Assembly: GCA_030568195.1 (NCBI GenBank)
Contig: JAJLTO010000001.1
Coordinates: forward strand, 1,364,001-1,428,000
DNA length: 64,000 nucleotides
DNA from: Dipodascopsis uninucleata var. uninucleata
Taxonomy: Eukaryota; Ascomycota; Lipomycetes; Lipomycetales; Lipomycetaceae
Reading direction: 5' to 3'
The notes under the pieces are model-generated. The model had not been told where the DNA came from. It was given only the letters and a program-made list of their open reading frames with translations, and made no database searches. Positions 10,469-21,499 of this stretch are shown here, piece after piece. Numbering within the stretch: the first letter of the stretch is position 1; the number at the start of each line of letters is the position of its first letter. The position numbers and the translations under genes were made by a program.

Positions 10469-12369
10469 TTAAAAGGCTTCGACCTCATAATTCTCCTAAA
10501 AGCAGTTAGCTTGCGTGTCCAGTATTGTCATAATCGAGTTCCAACTTACCTCTGGGAAAAAAGTTGTAACAACTGTTCTATCTGCAAATTTTCGACCCGC
10601 TAAGGATTTCAGTGCACTGACACAAGATTCTTCTTTTTCGAATCTGACAAAAATCTTGCCTAAGCCAGACGTATTTTTGTTTGAGGCAGTGGGCCGAGGA
10701 ATCTTTACATCCATAACTGTTCCGAACTTGGAGCACTCTTCTATAACGTCTTCTTTGATATCTTCATATTCATCATTGTCATTTAAATCCTCAGGCAAAA
10801 TCATATTCAGGAGTTGCAATACTCTAGACCCTGTTTGAGCCGATGTTGAATTTGCAAGTTCTGCCATGGTTGAGATACTAGAAAGGCCTGCAGATATGGA
10901 TTGTTGAACACCAGTGCAGGCGCGTCTGACCATCAGAACACTATCACCAAGCTCCATACCATTTAAGCCGTCACATGCGATTTCTGTGACCTGTGGATCC
11001 ATGAACTCACAAAATGCAACCCCCTTAGATTCACCCGTAGATTTATCTTCAAGCAACTTGAATGACTTAAGCTCACCAAACTCCTTCAAAAGCTCCAAAA
11101 TCTGATCGCTTGTGAGATAAACTGGAATATGAGAAACAGATAGTTTATTTGGCGAATCTCTCACATGCGATGATATAGATCCAGGGACATAAGCAGAAGT
11201 ATCCTCAGTCGCCTCAGGAATAACATAATCCTTTGGTCTATTGACTACTATCTTAGAGCCACCAAATTCTATTCCATTATATGCTACTACGATAGTAGCA
11301 TCCTCAGTAGTCTTCAACTCGAGGAGAACAGCTGTTTTATCAGTGCTGAACTGATAAAGAGTTATTGGCGGTGTATCATCATTGGAAGGTGTATCTTCAC
11401 GCTCGATGGAACTGATCAAGTTGTTTATAAAATCAATGAAAGATTTTTCGTTACTAAGAGACGGAAGATTAGATACCAAAGCTCGTTTGCTTTGTCTAGA
11501 GTGGCTTGGTCTTAAATTAGCAGTCAGTGCCATCTGCTTCAGGATTGGATTCTCATTATTATTGTCGTTTTGAGCAATGTGCTGTAACTTTGCAGCATCC
11601 ATTGCAGCAGATCGTGGAGCGCCAGGCAGCGGGAACAATCCAGATAGCTTAGCTTGCTCCGCTGTAACAGTCTCGTAACCCTTAGGTCTGACATCCCATA
11701 AGCTGAGCCTTCGTTGTCGCTCACTGATAGGAGTAATATCATCTAGATTGACAGGCGATCTTGGCCTACGCTCACGCCAGTCGTCACGAGAGCGTCTATC
11801 ATATCTCTCAGAATCATCTTCTACTCTACGTCTTTCTCGATCCCTATCTCGATCTCTTCTTTCACGATCACGATCACGATCACGATCACGGTCCTTGTCT
11901 CTATCTCGATCCCTTTCTCTTCTCTCCCTTTCGCGGTCACGATCACGGTCGCGATCTCTTCTCTCTTTCTCACGATCACGATCTCTTCTGTCTCTGTCCC
12001 TTCGTTCGCGATCACGATCGCGATCTTTCTCACGATCACGATCACGATCGCTACGGTGCTCACGGTGATCACGATGCTCACGCTCTGAATAACGATCTCG
12101 TTCGCGACGGTCTTTTTCTCTAGCTCTATCACGATGGCGCTCTGGAACGTGTTTAATCAATGTTAGAAATAATCAATTTGCTTTCATTCTTATTTTTTCC
12201 GTCTAGGATTTCACCTGCACTTCGATAGTGAAGCGAGAAATGCTGTGCATAGACGCCATTCAAAGCGTAGGGCCAAGTGAAGCATATATAAGAAATCAAA
12301 GGAAACTTGCTTTAAAGAATGATACGTACCTGCCTCGCGCGCAGCCTCAATGTAACCGTTTTCACTCAT
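10469..12369 (-). CDS. Splicing factor U2AF large subunit
   Basis: This is the homologue of U2AF65 (S. pombe Prp2/U2AF59, S. cerevisiae Mud2), which binds the polypyrimidine tract and helps recruit U2 snRNP. There are three exons: 12369-12330 (40 nt), 12141-10550 and 10495-10469 (27 nt). The introns are 12142-12329 and 10496-10549, giving 552 residues. The N-terminus is a long Arg/Asp/Glu repeat (about residues 15-140) in place of the RS domain. A U2AF35-binding ligand motif follows (LSLWDVRPKGYE). RRM1 starts near RALVSNLP, RRM2 near KLSVSHIP with RNP1 KGVAFCEF, and a C-terminal UHM ends GRKFADRTVVTTFFPEE. The last exon supplies the family-typical ending ENYEVEAF and is missed unless the 54-nt intron is spliced. 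The pool of introns in this window gives this factor plenty of work. Confidence 0.93.
11830..12110 (-). repeat. Degenerate RD/RE codon repeat in the U2AF gene
   Basis: Imprecise repeats of CGATCACGATC-like units (on the + strand) encode the Arg-Asp/Arg-Glu tract of the U2AF large subunit. The repeat keeps several frames open on both strands, which produces spurious overlapping ORFs here. Confidence 0.8.
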
Positions 12370-12873
12370 GTTTTAGCCTTCTATAGTTATTATCAATTAT
12401 AGAAGAATTTACTAATAAACTGGAGCTCTAAGAGTGAAGATGGTTTTGAGTATACGATTGAGCATACAAATTCCTTACTGGAGACCCACGATGTTTAGTA
12501 ATTTTTAGTAGTACTGCCAGAACAGGTATTACTGCAATCACACAAAATTTTCTGCAATATTTTTTCCTCAAGAAACTAACGATTGCAATGGACTAAAAAC
12601 TTCATCTGCCCAACTTAACCAAACTTCAATGCGGATGCAACTGAGAATTCTGAAAGAATTTTTCGTCTTTTTTCCGCCTTTTTCAAAGAAGCCATGTTAA
12701 AAAAGTCGAGCTAGCAAAAGGTAAGGGTAAAAAATAAGATTAATTGTCTTCATAACTACGCTGAAGGATGGAAATAATGGGATTGTATACATGGGTGTAG
12801 TAGGACTGCGCAGCGTCCATTGAATATAGTATTTGCTAGATATTTGATTTAATAGAAGAGTATCTATTGTATC
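12370..12873. promoter_or_regulatory. Divergent promoter region of U2AF and the copper transporter
   Basis: These 504 bp lie between head-to-head genes. I looked for Mac1-type TTTGCTC copper elements and found none in this interval. Confidence 0.5.
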
Positions 12874-13936
12874 ATGGATCATTCTGAGCATATGAGTCAT
12901 ATGGAGCATGCTGGACATGCAGAGCATTCTATGATGAATGCAATGAGCAGCGAATCACGGCCATGCCGAACTCCGGTAAGTAGACTGATCACCTCCCATT
13001 GATGTAGGAGATGTAGGTCGGGTCAACTCGATGGGCTAGTGATTAACGAAAGAAATGCAATGGCGATGGCAATAGATGCTGTTTACTTGGCAGTCGGAAG
13101 ATCTTTGTTTAGTGTTCGAATGGTGGCACATTCAAAGTGGTTTCGATTTCATTTTGTCGATTTGTGCAGTCGTTCTGCTCTCTATGGGATATGAATATTT
13201 TCGAATTCAGAATTTTGCATCGTCTTATGCAGGTAAGATACATATGGATCCAGTTGTGTGAGAAAACAAAAGCTGTAAGGAGCAGGTGAAATTCTAGGAA
13301 AAAGAAGGCAGGGAATTTTGTAGGAGGCCTAGAGCGAGACAATGATGTAAGTTAAAAGGGGCAAAATTTTACGAGGGTAAAGAAGAGCGCTTACAAAAAA
13401 AAATTAAAAAAAGACAATATAGATTGAGATTAGATGCTTACGGTGCTTGTATAGGAGAAAAGGCAGAGAATGAGACGCTGCCAGGGCCCGCAAGTTCAAA
13501 GAAGGATGATCGATTTGTGTCTGCGATCAAGAAGAAGACCAAAGTAAAAAGAGCTCTGATCTACGGATTCCAAGTTCTGTACTCATTCTTTCTCATGTGA
13601 GTACGACTCTATTGGCCATTGAAGGATTAGCAGCATGCATTTTAATAATGAATGTAATAATAGCTGGTTAATGGTGACTAACGATCTCAAATGAATATTC
13701 TTGGTATAGGTTGCTATTTATGAGTTATAATGTGAGTATACGTTTCCCACATACGCCTATACCGTCGGGCATCTAAAGAACTGGCGTAGTTTTAGTATGC
13801 TGAAGTGACGGGTACTTTCTAACTGCAAGAAATAAATTAGGCATGGATTATGTTAGCAATTGCAGCGGGAGCATCACTGGGCCATTATTTGTGGTCTGGT
13901 AGATCTGACAACTCGCGACGTGCGTACTGCCATTAG
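12874..13936 (+). CDS. CTR-family copper transporter
   Basis: This is a trimeric Cu(I) importer of the Ctr family, in the plasma or vacuolar membrane. Five exons: 12874-12975, 13076-13232, 13455-13596, 13710-13731 (22 nt) and 13841-13936; all junctions keep phase, giving 172 residues. The N-terminus is Met/His-rich (MDHSEHMSHMEHAGHAEHSM), the usual extracellular copper-collecting segment. TM1 begins after MLFTW with CLVFEWWHI. A charged Lys-rich loop separates TM1 from TM2. TM2 carries the MxxxM copper gate (MLLFMSYN, across the 22-nt exon). TM3 carries a GxxxG helix-packing motif (AAGASLGHYL). A short tail ends CH, resembling the C-terminal Cys/His ligands of Ctr1. Small size and the layout of the helices suggest a Ctr2/Ctr3-like member, but which membrane it serves is not decidable. 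Confidence 0.9.
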
Positions 13937-15377
13937 AGCACAATCCTGGAGAGTGGTCATATTGTCGATTGTGTATTTACCAGACTGTAGTGACTTAGGT
14001 ATACTATGAGTAGGAGCTGCGGGTATGAAGCAGGGATATTATCCTAGAAAAACTGATTCAGCAGGGCATTAACCATCTGTGATTTTGTTCTGACCTAGCA
14101 CTAAGGGCCATCAGGATCAGATAAAATTCCTTATTTCACCAGGCCTTTTTGGCCCCTGGACCTAGAATATTACACATTTATTTTTGTTTTTTGTAGTTTT
14201 CAAGTCTAATGCGTTGAGTATGTCTGTGCTATGTATAGTGGCGGATTATCTTGCACACGGATATATCTGATATATGCAGCAGCACTGTAGGAATTCATTT
14301 TTGAGTATCTATGAAATATAAGATGTAGCTCAACAATCCTGTTCCTTATTCTTATGATGTGTCTTTACTACTTTTTGCTCTCTGTGCTTGGTATATATAT
14401 TATATTTAACTTTTAATATTCTTGACCAATTGGCTATGTAGCGATCAATACTTCGTTCCAAATCTATATTATTACTACACATCCAATACTAATCTAGATA
14501 TATATCTTACTATTGACGACTTCTATAATTGCTTTCGATATGGTTTGCCAAGTACACTCAGTTTCTGTTCTTTTCCTTAGCATCTAGTCTATCATATTCG
14601 TCCAGCCATGTAATAGCCCATTTTTTATACCACATAATCACTAGAGGTTGAAGGCATTCCTCCCAAATTCACCACCACTCACCTCAAATCACTTTGCTCC
14701 TGAACGCAATTAACATGCAATTAAACGAATCGCTTGTCTATGCGCAAACCCCAGCCTTTTGCACCGTTCTAATAATTTTCACTTGAATCGCCAGCCTGCG
14801 GTCCACAGATACATCCAGTTGCCCTCACTTCCTGGCTGCCAGCATATTTGCTAGTGTTGCCTTGGCAACCCTTGTTTTCCCATATCCAGTTTCAGCACTC
14901 ACTCAAAGCTCTCAGGCACTAACTTTTTTCGTCGTTCTGTGCGAGTTTTGTTTGTTTGCCCGCCTCAGCGCCAAAAAGTTTGCTCCCGGTCGAGAGCCGA
15001 GTCAAAGCAAGAGGGTACAGGCTTCAAGTGAGATCATCTAGTCATATGCGGTTTATTTAATAGTAGAACATTCCCAGATCTCTATTATTCTAGGAATCGT
15101 GGAAACGTTTTAAAAGAGACAGAAATTTCACAACATTCTTGAGAAAGGTTCTTAAAACTAAGTTTTTGTTCAGGGCGGTGTTCTTAGAACAAACTATCGA
15201 AACAACTCCTTTTTTCTTGCATACCTGACCCACGCTACAGCAGCAACTGGGAATCTGACAAATAAAGAACAATTTCACGTCTTTTCTTTAGTACTATTGA
15301 TACAATATAGGTCAAGCATATAAGACTGAAATCTGATAACTGCATTTCTGCTCTTTGGAGCTCAAAGGTAGACAAAG
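13937..15377. promoter_or_regulatory. Intergenic region and RAX2 upstream region
   Basis: The 1.4 kb between the copper transporter stop and RAX2 contain no supported gene. The part from about 14640 to 15010 is richer in C and T than its surroundings, as expected of a promoter. It includes a perfect RFX-type X-box, annotated separately. Confidence 0.55.
14856..14869. promoter_or_regulatory. RFX-type X-box (GTTGCC-N2-GGCAAC)
   Basis: The sequence GTTGCCTTGGCAAC is a perfect inverted repeat of the RFX half site RGYAAC with a 2-bp spacer. Fungal RFX proteins include Crt1/Rfx1 and S. pombe Sak1. It lies about 510 bp upstream of the RAX2 start. Confidence 0.5.
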
Positions 15378-18300
15378 ATGTATTTGTCGACTTTGGTGTG
15401 GTTGACTCTAGCTAGTGCTATACTGAGTCCAGGGGCAAAGGCAATAAATGCAAGAGCAGAAGTGACTTCCAAAGCAGCATCGCAGAGTATAGAATCTTCC
15501 GCCCAGGAAGCTCTGAAAGGGCAAAGCATTACTCTTCCAGATGTTGATTTTCAGACCGCAGGTAAAATTGCACTAGGTGGAAACTTCCAAGGTCTCTCGC
15601 TGGTGGAATATCGGGGTCAGCAGAGTGATAGTAATGGACATATAGATTGCTCAGATTCGACAGACGCTCTCGTCTTCGAGCTTCCATCAAACTACTTTAT
15701 ACAGGCAGATACAACAAATGGTATAATAAACGGATTATGCAGTGTGGACGATGCGATATATTTTGGTGGTAGTTTTACGACGATAGGATCACTGAATACT
15801 GGTGCTGCAGCAGGCTTTAATACAACAACAGATGAAGTATTCGAACTAGGAGATGGGTTACCGACTACAATAAATACAGTTTATTGTGATACAGAAAACA
15901 AATTAGTGTACTTCGGTGGTACGTTTAATGGTTCTGTCGCGATCTGGAATGTTACGCACCAAATTTGGAATTCCGTGCCCTTCGGCGGCTTCGAGAGCGG
16001 TGTTGTCAATTCCATTGTCTCTTTAAATAACAATATTATTTTTGGAGGTAAATTCGATGTTTTGGGAAATTCTTCATCTTCGAGGTCTGTCGATGATATA
16101 GTTACTCTTCAATCTATTAACCTCGAAACGGCATCAATTTCAACGATTGCGTCATCGAACGGTTCATACAGCGATCCTAGATCCGTTATTTGTTCAGCGT
16201 CAGAAGATGCAGAGAAATCTACCTGGTTATTGGAAGATGGCCAAATTGGCCTATGGACAGCTAATTTTAGTTATGAATTTTTTCCTACGAAGCTGAGACT
16301 TAGGAATTCTGGTGTGGAGGGATACTCAACAAAATTATTTCGACTAGTTGCGTATCCAAATAATGGAATTTTGAACTTTACTTATACCGACTGGAACACT
16401 GGTGAAACTGCGTCGTGTGATGCTTTCTGTCCTCTACCAAACATAACGGAAAAATCATATCAGGATTACGAGTTTGTCAATGTCATTGGTGTGACTGGAT
16501 TTAGTATTTACGTTCTTGAGCATTATGGAAATGGAGGAGGTTTGTCTGAAGTTGCAATCTACCAGGAACAAGTCATGGTTTATGCTGTAGATGAATTTAA
16601 CGAGCCTACAGATTGTGGAGAGGCTTCTTCATCCGTCAGTAAGTCAGTTATAGAGGGCAGCTGGGATGTGGTCACTTCTGCTTCAACATATTATATGATG
16701 GCCTACGTTGCGAATGATACGATCGTGAATTCAACCTTTGTCGATTTCTATCCCGACATTTCTGTATCAGGTAACTACTCTATCTTGCTATTCACACCTG
16801 GTTGTAAACTAGATTCAACATGTGACTATCGTGGGCAAGTCAATGCAACTATATTTCCAAAGCTAAATGGTGACAGTTTTTATAGCACCATATATCAGAC
16901 CAATTACTATGAAAAGTACGATACGATTTTCAATGGCTATTTTGATGTTTCTGACGAAACATTCAGGCCATACGTACGACTACAAGCTCTGACTGGCCAA
17001 AATGAGTTAGTCATAGTAGCCGAAAAGATGCACTTTGTATTAACATCAACATATGACAGTATCAACGGCTTATTCGAATTTGATCCTAAGAATTATTCAT
17101 CAAATGGCAACGTAACACCTACTTCTTATGTATCGAAGACGGCAGTGAACAATGCTGGCAATCTTCTTGATGATGATGCTGAAATACTTTCATTGGTGGT
17201 AGTTAATTCTTCATTGGTTGTTGGAGGAGATTTCAAATCTAACAATTTCACCAATTTCTTTGTACTTGACGATGACGGTGAATGCAAGGTGGCCGACCAT
17301 GGCCTGAATGGAACTGTAAAAGATATGATATTAAGTAAAGATGAAAAATCTGTTATTGTTGGTGGTGAGTTTGGACATACGGGCAACCTATCATCAGATT
17401 TGCAATATATCGCATCATATTCTTTAAAGAATTCTTCTTGGAGTGGTATGAATGGTGGACTTAATGGACCAGTAAATAGCATCGAAAGGCTAGTTATAAA
17501 GGGAAATGATTCTGTCGTTTCCGCTTTAGCTGTATCAGGAAACTTCAGTCAAATATTAAAGACAAGTAAAGATTCAGCAGAAACCGTGAACGGTCTTGCC
17601 CTATGGATTGAATCGGAAGAGAACTGGTCAGATCGCACAGATATGACATTACCCTATTTGGCAGGATGTATATCGAGTTCTGCGGAAATGGACAATTCTG
17701 AATATATTATCGGCGGTGACATTAATTATCAAACCTTGAAGTCAAGTGGATTTGCTACTTTAGATGGCAGCTTGAACGTCTCAAAGACATCTGTGGACTT
17801 TATGAGAGCAGGCTCCAAAAATTCGAATCACAAAAGATCGCAAATTCCTTTTATATCGCATTCAAATTCCCCAGAAATATATACAGGAACGTTTTTATCG
17901 ATTAATGGCTCTTTATATACTGTCGTTGGAGGTAGATTTAGTATTACAGCTAATGAAACAATCTATGATAACTTAGTCATATTCAATGAGAAGGGGATGA
18001 TTGGTGGGTTCGTTTCTGATGAAATTTCATCGAACTATGTTCTTTCTACGTTCAATTATAAAAACACTAGTTTGATTCTTGGAGGATCAATTTCGGGCGA
18101 GATAGCTACTAGCACTGTCGATGGTATCGTTATTTGGGATCTGCTTAGCAATAATTTCAGTTCCGTCCAGCCAGAGCCATTATCGGCAGTCGAGCGCCCT
18201 ATCGTGCATTCAATTGCCGCTCGTCCTGGTACGAACGATATAGTAGTTGCGGGTTCTTTCTCCATGGCTGGTAGTTTAGATTGTAAAGATCTCTGTGTGC

Positions 18301-19124
18301 TGAATATGGAATCTAACAAATGGAGTTCGGTCACACCAGGAATTTCAGGTAATATTTCTTCCGTTGTGTTTATAGACAGCAATACACTTATAGTAAGTGG
18401 TAATATGACAACAGGCGATGGAATTAAAAACTATTTTGCACAATATACTTTTGAAACCGATTCATGGAATACTCTGGGTGTTCAATCGTCTCTTCTGCCT
18501 GGTCCTGTGGATATATTTGTTAGTTTCACCAACAGTGTATCAAATGCTATTGTTGCTGGTACATATGCGGATAATGGCACATCTTACTTACTTGGGTATA
18601 CTGGAAGCGATTGGAAGTCATTACTCGATGTCGAAGATCCTCGAACTGTCATATACGATATGCAAAGCTTAATGTTGACGAAGTCGTATGAGCGGAATTC
18701 GACGTTGATTCCTGAGGACTCAATACTTCTTGTCACTGGCAACATTGTCCTGTCATCATATGGTAACGTTTCAGCCGCGTTTTTTGATGGTGATTCATGG
18801 ACTCCATACATAGTATCGACTACTGAAGATGGAGAAGCTGGTTCGATTTTCACAGTAATTACTCAGTTCTCATCGGAAATAGAGATGTTGAGACAAGAGA
18901 GCACTGCCCATCACTTAAAAGTTGGATATGTCATACTTATTGGTCTAGCAATATCACTAGTTCTTATATTCATTATTATAGCTATCGGCTTGTTTATTGC
19001 TTTCTGGAGACGAAGGTCCAGTGGATATAGATTTCCGTCGAACTATGACACTGCAGTCTGGCAGTCGCTGCCACCTTCTGCTTTGTTTGCGGAAATGAGT
19101 ACAGTCATGGAATCTAAGCGATAG
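15378..19124 (+). CDS. RAX2: Bud-site/polarity membrane protein Rax2
   Basis: Rax2 is a large type I membrane glycoprotein that, with Rax1, marks old division sites and directs bipolar budding. In S. pombe it guides growth and Rho/For3 function. The single-exon ORF of 1248 residues is close to the 1220 of S. cerevisiae Rax2. It has an N-terminal signal peptide (MYLSTLVWLTLASAILSPG) and a very long ectodomain. The ectodomain has recurrent blade-like units of the type FGGSFTTIG, FGGTFNGS, FGGKFDVLG and VVGGDFKS, which fits the beta-propeller fold proposed for this family. It has many NxS/T glycosylation sites. A single transmembrane helix (VILIGLAISLVLIFIIIAIG) is followed by a short basic tail. 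A Gly-rich kelch-like pattern is its strongest internal signature. Confidence 0.92.
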   Translation: MYLSTLVWLTLASAILSPGAKAINARAEVTSKAASQSIESSAQEALKGQSITLPDVDFQTAGKIALGGNFQGLSLVEYRGQQSDSNGHIDCSDSTDALVFELPSNYFIQADTTNGIINGLCSVDDAIYFGGSFTTIGSLNTGAAAGFNTTTDEVFELGDGLPTTINTVYCDTENKLVYFGGTFNGSVAIWNVTHQIWNSVPFGGFESGVVNSIVSLNNNIIFGGKFDVLGNSSSSRSVDDIVTLQSINLETASISTIASSNGSYSDPRSVICSASEDAEKSTWLLEDGQIGLWTANFSYEFFPTKLRLRNSGVEGYSTKLFRLVAYPNNGILNFTYTDWNTGETASCDAFCPLPNITEKSYQDYEFVNVIGVTGFSIYVLEHYGNGGGLSEVAIYQEQVMVYAVDEFNEPTDCGEASSSVSKSVIEGSWDVVTSASTYYMMAYVANDTIVNSTFVDFYPDISVSGNYSILLFTPGCKLDSTCDYRGQVNATIFPKLNGDSFYSTIYQTNYYEKYDTIFNGYFDVSDETFRPYVRLQALTGQNELVIVAEKMHFVLTSTYDSINGLFEFDPKNYSSNGNVTPTSYVSKTAVNNAGNLLDDDAEILSLVVVNSSLVVGGDFKSNNFTNFFVLDDDGECKVADHGLNGTVKDMILSKDEKSVIVGGEFGHTGNLSSDLQYIASYSLKNSSWSGMNGGLNGPVNSIERLVIKGNDSVVSALAVSGNFSQILKTSKDSAETVNGLALWIESEENWSDRTDMTLPYLAGCISSSAEMDNSEYIIGGDINYQTLKSSGFATLDGSLNVSKTSVDFMRAGSKNSNHKRSQIPFISHSNSPEIYTGTFLSINGSLYTVVGGRFSITANETIYDNLVIFNEKGMIGGFVSDEISSNYVLSTFNYKNTSLILGGSISGEIATSTVDGIVIWDLLSNNFSSVQPEPLSAVERPIVHSIAARPGTNDIVVAGSFSMAGSLDCKDLCVLNMESNKWSSVTPGISGNISSVVFIDSNTLIVSGNMTTGDGIKNYFAQYTFETDSWNTLGVQSSLLPGPVDIFVSFTNSVSNAIVAGTYADNGTSYLLGYTGSDWKSLLDVEDPRTVIYDMQSLMLTKSYERNSTLIPEDSILLVTGNIVLSSYGNVSAAFFDGDSWTPYIVSTTEDGEAGSIFTVITQFSSEIEMLRQESTAHHLKVGYVILIGLAISLVLIFIIIAIGLFIAFWRRRSSGYRFPSNYDTAVWQSLPPSALFAEMSTVMESKR

Positions 19125-20348
19125 CGCAAGTTCTCACTGCTAGCATATGATGAGGTTGTGAAAATATTTTTTGTCCTGCTGTTTGGTATTCTAATTTGTG
19201 TACTATTATCACGATCTGTTTCGGATAGCACTCTCCGAAATAAGGTAGTTTTTGATTTCATACTAATTGGAAATTGTTCTAGTCAATTGAATTTGTTGTT
19301 TGTTTACGTTTATTTTAATCGAAAAGTTAGAGAGAAGCAACTTTCGGTTCTACTTTTGTGAAGAGTTTCTATGCTCTAACATGGTAATATGAGCATCTAA
19401 TATTTCTGCATTTTGATAAACGCAGATTTTTATTGTTTCTTGTCTATCTATTCACTATTTATTTTTATTTGAATGTTTTTAAGGATCGAAAGATAGCTCT
19501 CCGCAGAGAGCATATTAATCAAATTGTTACCATTTTTCCGAATCGAAAATCTTCGAAGAAGGAGATACTAAGAAATATCTGGTATAATTACTGCCAAAGG
19601 TATATTGAATGTATTTTTATATGTATGAAGGAAGAAGATCAAAGAGCAAGTCTATTAGGTAGTGAGATAATATTAATCCGTTTTGTTGTAATTTATTATG
19701 ACGTGTCAAAACTTAGAATACAACATATTCATATTTGAGTTGTTCCCGAAACTTTCTGCTGTCGCATTACACTTTTGGCATGATTATTTGAAAGTGACGT
19801 TAAAGCTGAATTCTAAATCACATCTTATAGATATAATAATAAAATTTTCAATTAAACTATTCAGTACTATATACATAGAAAGAAGAATATATGCGTAAAT
19901 TCCTTTTTTTTAATAGATATAAGTCAAAAATAGCCAAGATTTGAAAAAATACTACGATTTTATTAAATAGAAAAAGCTACGGCATCTACCTAACGCAGTT
20001 CAGCTAGCATTGAATAGTCTCCAAATGCAGAATATAGAGAAACGAGATGTAAAATTTTTCAATGCATTACTTGTGAGCATCTAGAGACACGCACCTGCCA
20101 ATCCAAAAATGAAGCAAACAGAGAAAAATATACATTAGAGAGAAACATAAATAGGAAATATAGGAAAATAGCAGAGAAAGGTAAAATCCATATCAGGAAT
20201 ACGAGATTCAAATATAAAATCAAAAATCCAATTACGATCAAGACTGTTTTTGATCATTTGAATACTGATTGTAATCTTGGTATTTATTCTTTAATAATGC
20301 ACTAAGAAAAATGTGCTGTGCATCTCTATATACATCTTCCAACCATTT
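19125..20348. other. Convergent intergenic region, no gene seen
   Basis: This is very AT-rich sequence between the RAX2 and SLC1 stops. A 101-codon frame at 19433-19738 is Ile/Tyr/Phe/Lys-rich, as expected from chance reading of AT-rich DNA. Confidence 0.55.
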
Positions 20349-21499
20349 CTATTCTCTAGTATTCAACTCGATAAACTTTGAAGTATCGTCATCAGTCTCT
20401 GATTCATCATGATCATCATTAGAATTCGCAGATAGGGCAGCAGAAGCATCAGAGGCGCTTGTAGTTCGGGGAACCAAATCATTATCGGTAGTATCGACAG
20501 CATCATTAAGAAGATGCGAGTCTTCGGTAACTTCGTCAATTGGCTTAACGACCTGCGGCGAAATTCTCTTTTGAACTTCAAGCATTTTGGCACGAGTAGT
20601 ACTGATCAACTCGTCGATATCATCTGCAGAGACGTTAGTAGTATCTATTGGATCCAGCACTTCAACTTCAATAGTCCCAGGCTGAAGAACGCGCTTTGAA
20701 AGGCAGAATACATGAGAATAATTAGCAATAACAACAGGAACTATAGGACATCCTGACTGCAATGCAAGATGGAAAGCACCCCGCTTAAACGGAAGCATAC
20801 CAGGTTCTGTGTAGTAAGATCGTGTACCTTCCGGAAAGATGTAGACAGATTGTTTTTCATTCCTCATCTTCTTGACAGCACCATCTAGAGCACGAATGGC
20901 TTTTCCTCTGTTCTGCCGGTCGATAAAGACAGTGCCACTGAGCATCATAAACCATCCTAAAAAAGGAACATACTTCAAGCTGCTCTTGGCTGTTACACTG
21001 CAGTACTTTGGGAAAATCTGTTTAGACATATTTAGTTAACTACTACTTAATAAAAATAAGTTACACCACAGTCTTATACTTACTCGACCCAGCATAAGAA
21101 TATCCATTTCACTATAGAACCAGTTAGCTCACTTCATTCCAGAATCTAATTCTTATTCTAAAATATACAATGAACATACCTCTGGTGATTTGAAATGAAG
21201 ATAACAGGTCTTGTTCGTGTTAATATTTCTTCGTTCTTGATTTTGATATTGACGCCGAGTAAAGGACAAGTAACATTACTAAAAGATCGTCCAGCGACGT
21301 ATTGAGACAGATTTTTCTTTCCCACCAAAGCAAGAATGATCGAAGCAAATGTACCATAAGATGCGCAAATGCACATGCTAAGGATACAGAGAACAAAACG
21401 GCCGTAGAATTGAAAGGGTTTAAAAAAAGTACCTAGCAAATTCAAACCCATGACGAACGCAATTACAGTAGCAAGAACCGAGACAACTGCTGAAACCAT
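20349..21499 (-). CDS. SLC1: 1-acyl-sn-glycerol-3-phosphate acyltransferase
   Basis: This enzyme acylates lysophosphatidate at sn-2 to make phosphatidate in the ER or lipid-droplet membrane, the second acylation of glycerolipid synthesis. Exons: 21499-21180, 21111-21084 (28 nt) and 21017-20349; introns 21112-21179 and 21018-21083 keep phase. The product has 338 residues (yeast Slc1 has 303). The N-terminus holds two hydrophobic segments. The PlsC motifs are all present: NHQSEMD (NHx4D, across the first intron), GTVFIDRQNR, FPEGTRSY and the CPIVPVVIA block. The extra length is an acidic Ser/Asp-rich C-terminal tail. The 28-nt exon carries half of the catalytic motif, so an unspliced model would look inactive. 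Confidence 0.93.

Noticed and set aside
11748-12132. Overlapping Arg/Ser-, His/Asp- and Val/Ile-rich frames on both strands
   Set aside because: They are shadow frames of the RD/RE repeat in the U2AF gene.
19433-19738. 101-codon frame after RAX2
   Set aside because: Ile/Tyr/Phe/Lys-rich translation typical of random AT-rich DNA; no motif, and it lies between two convergent 3' ends.
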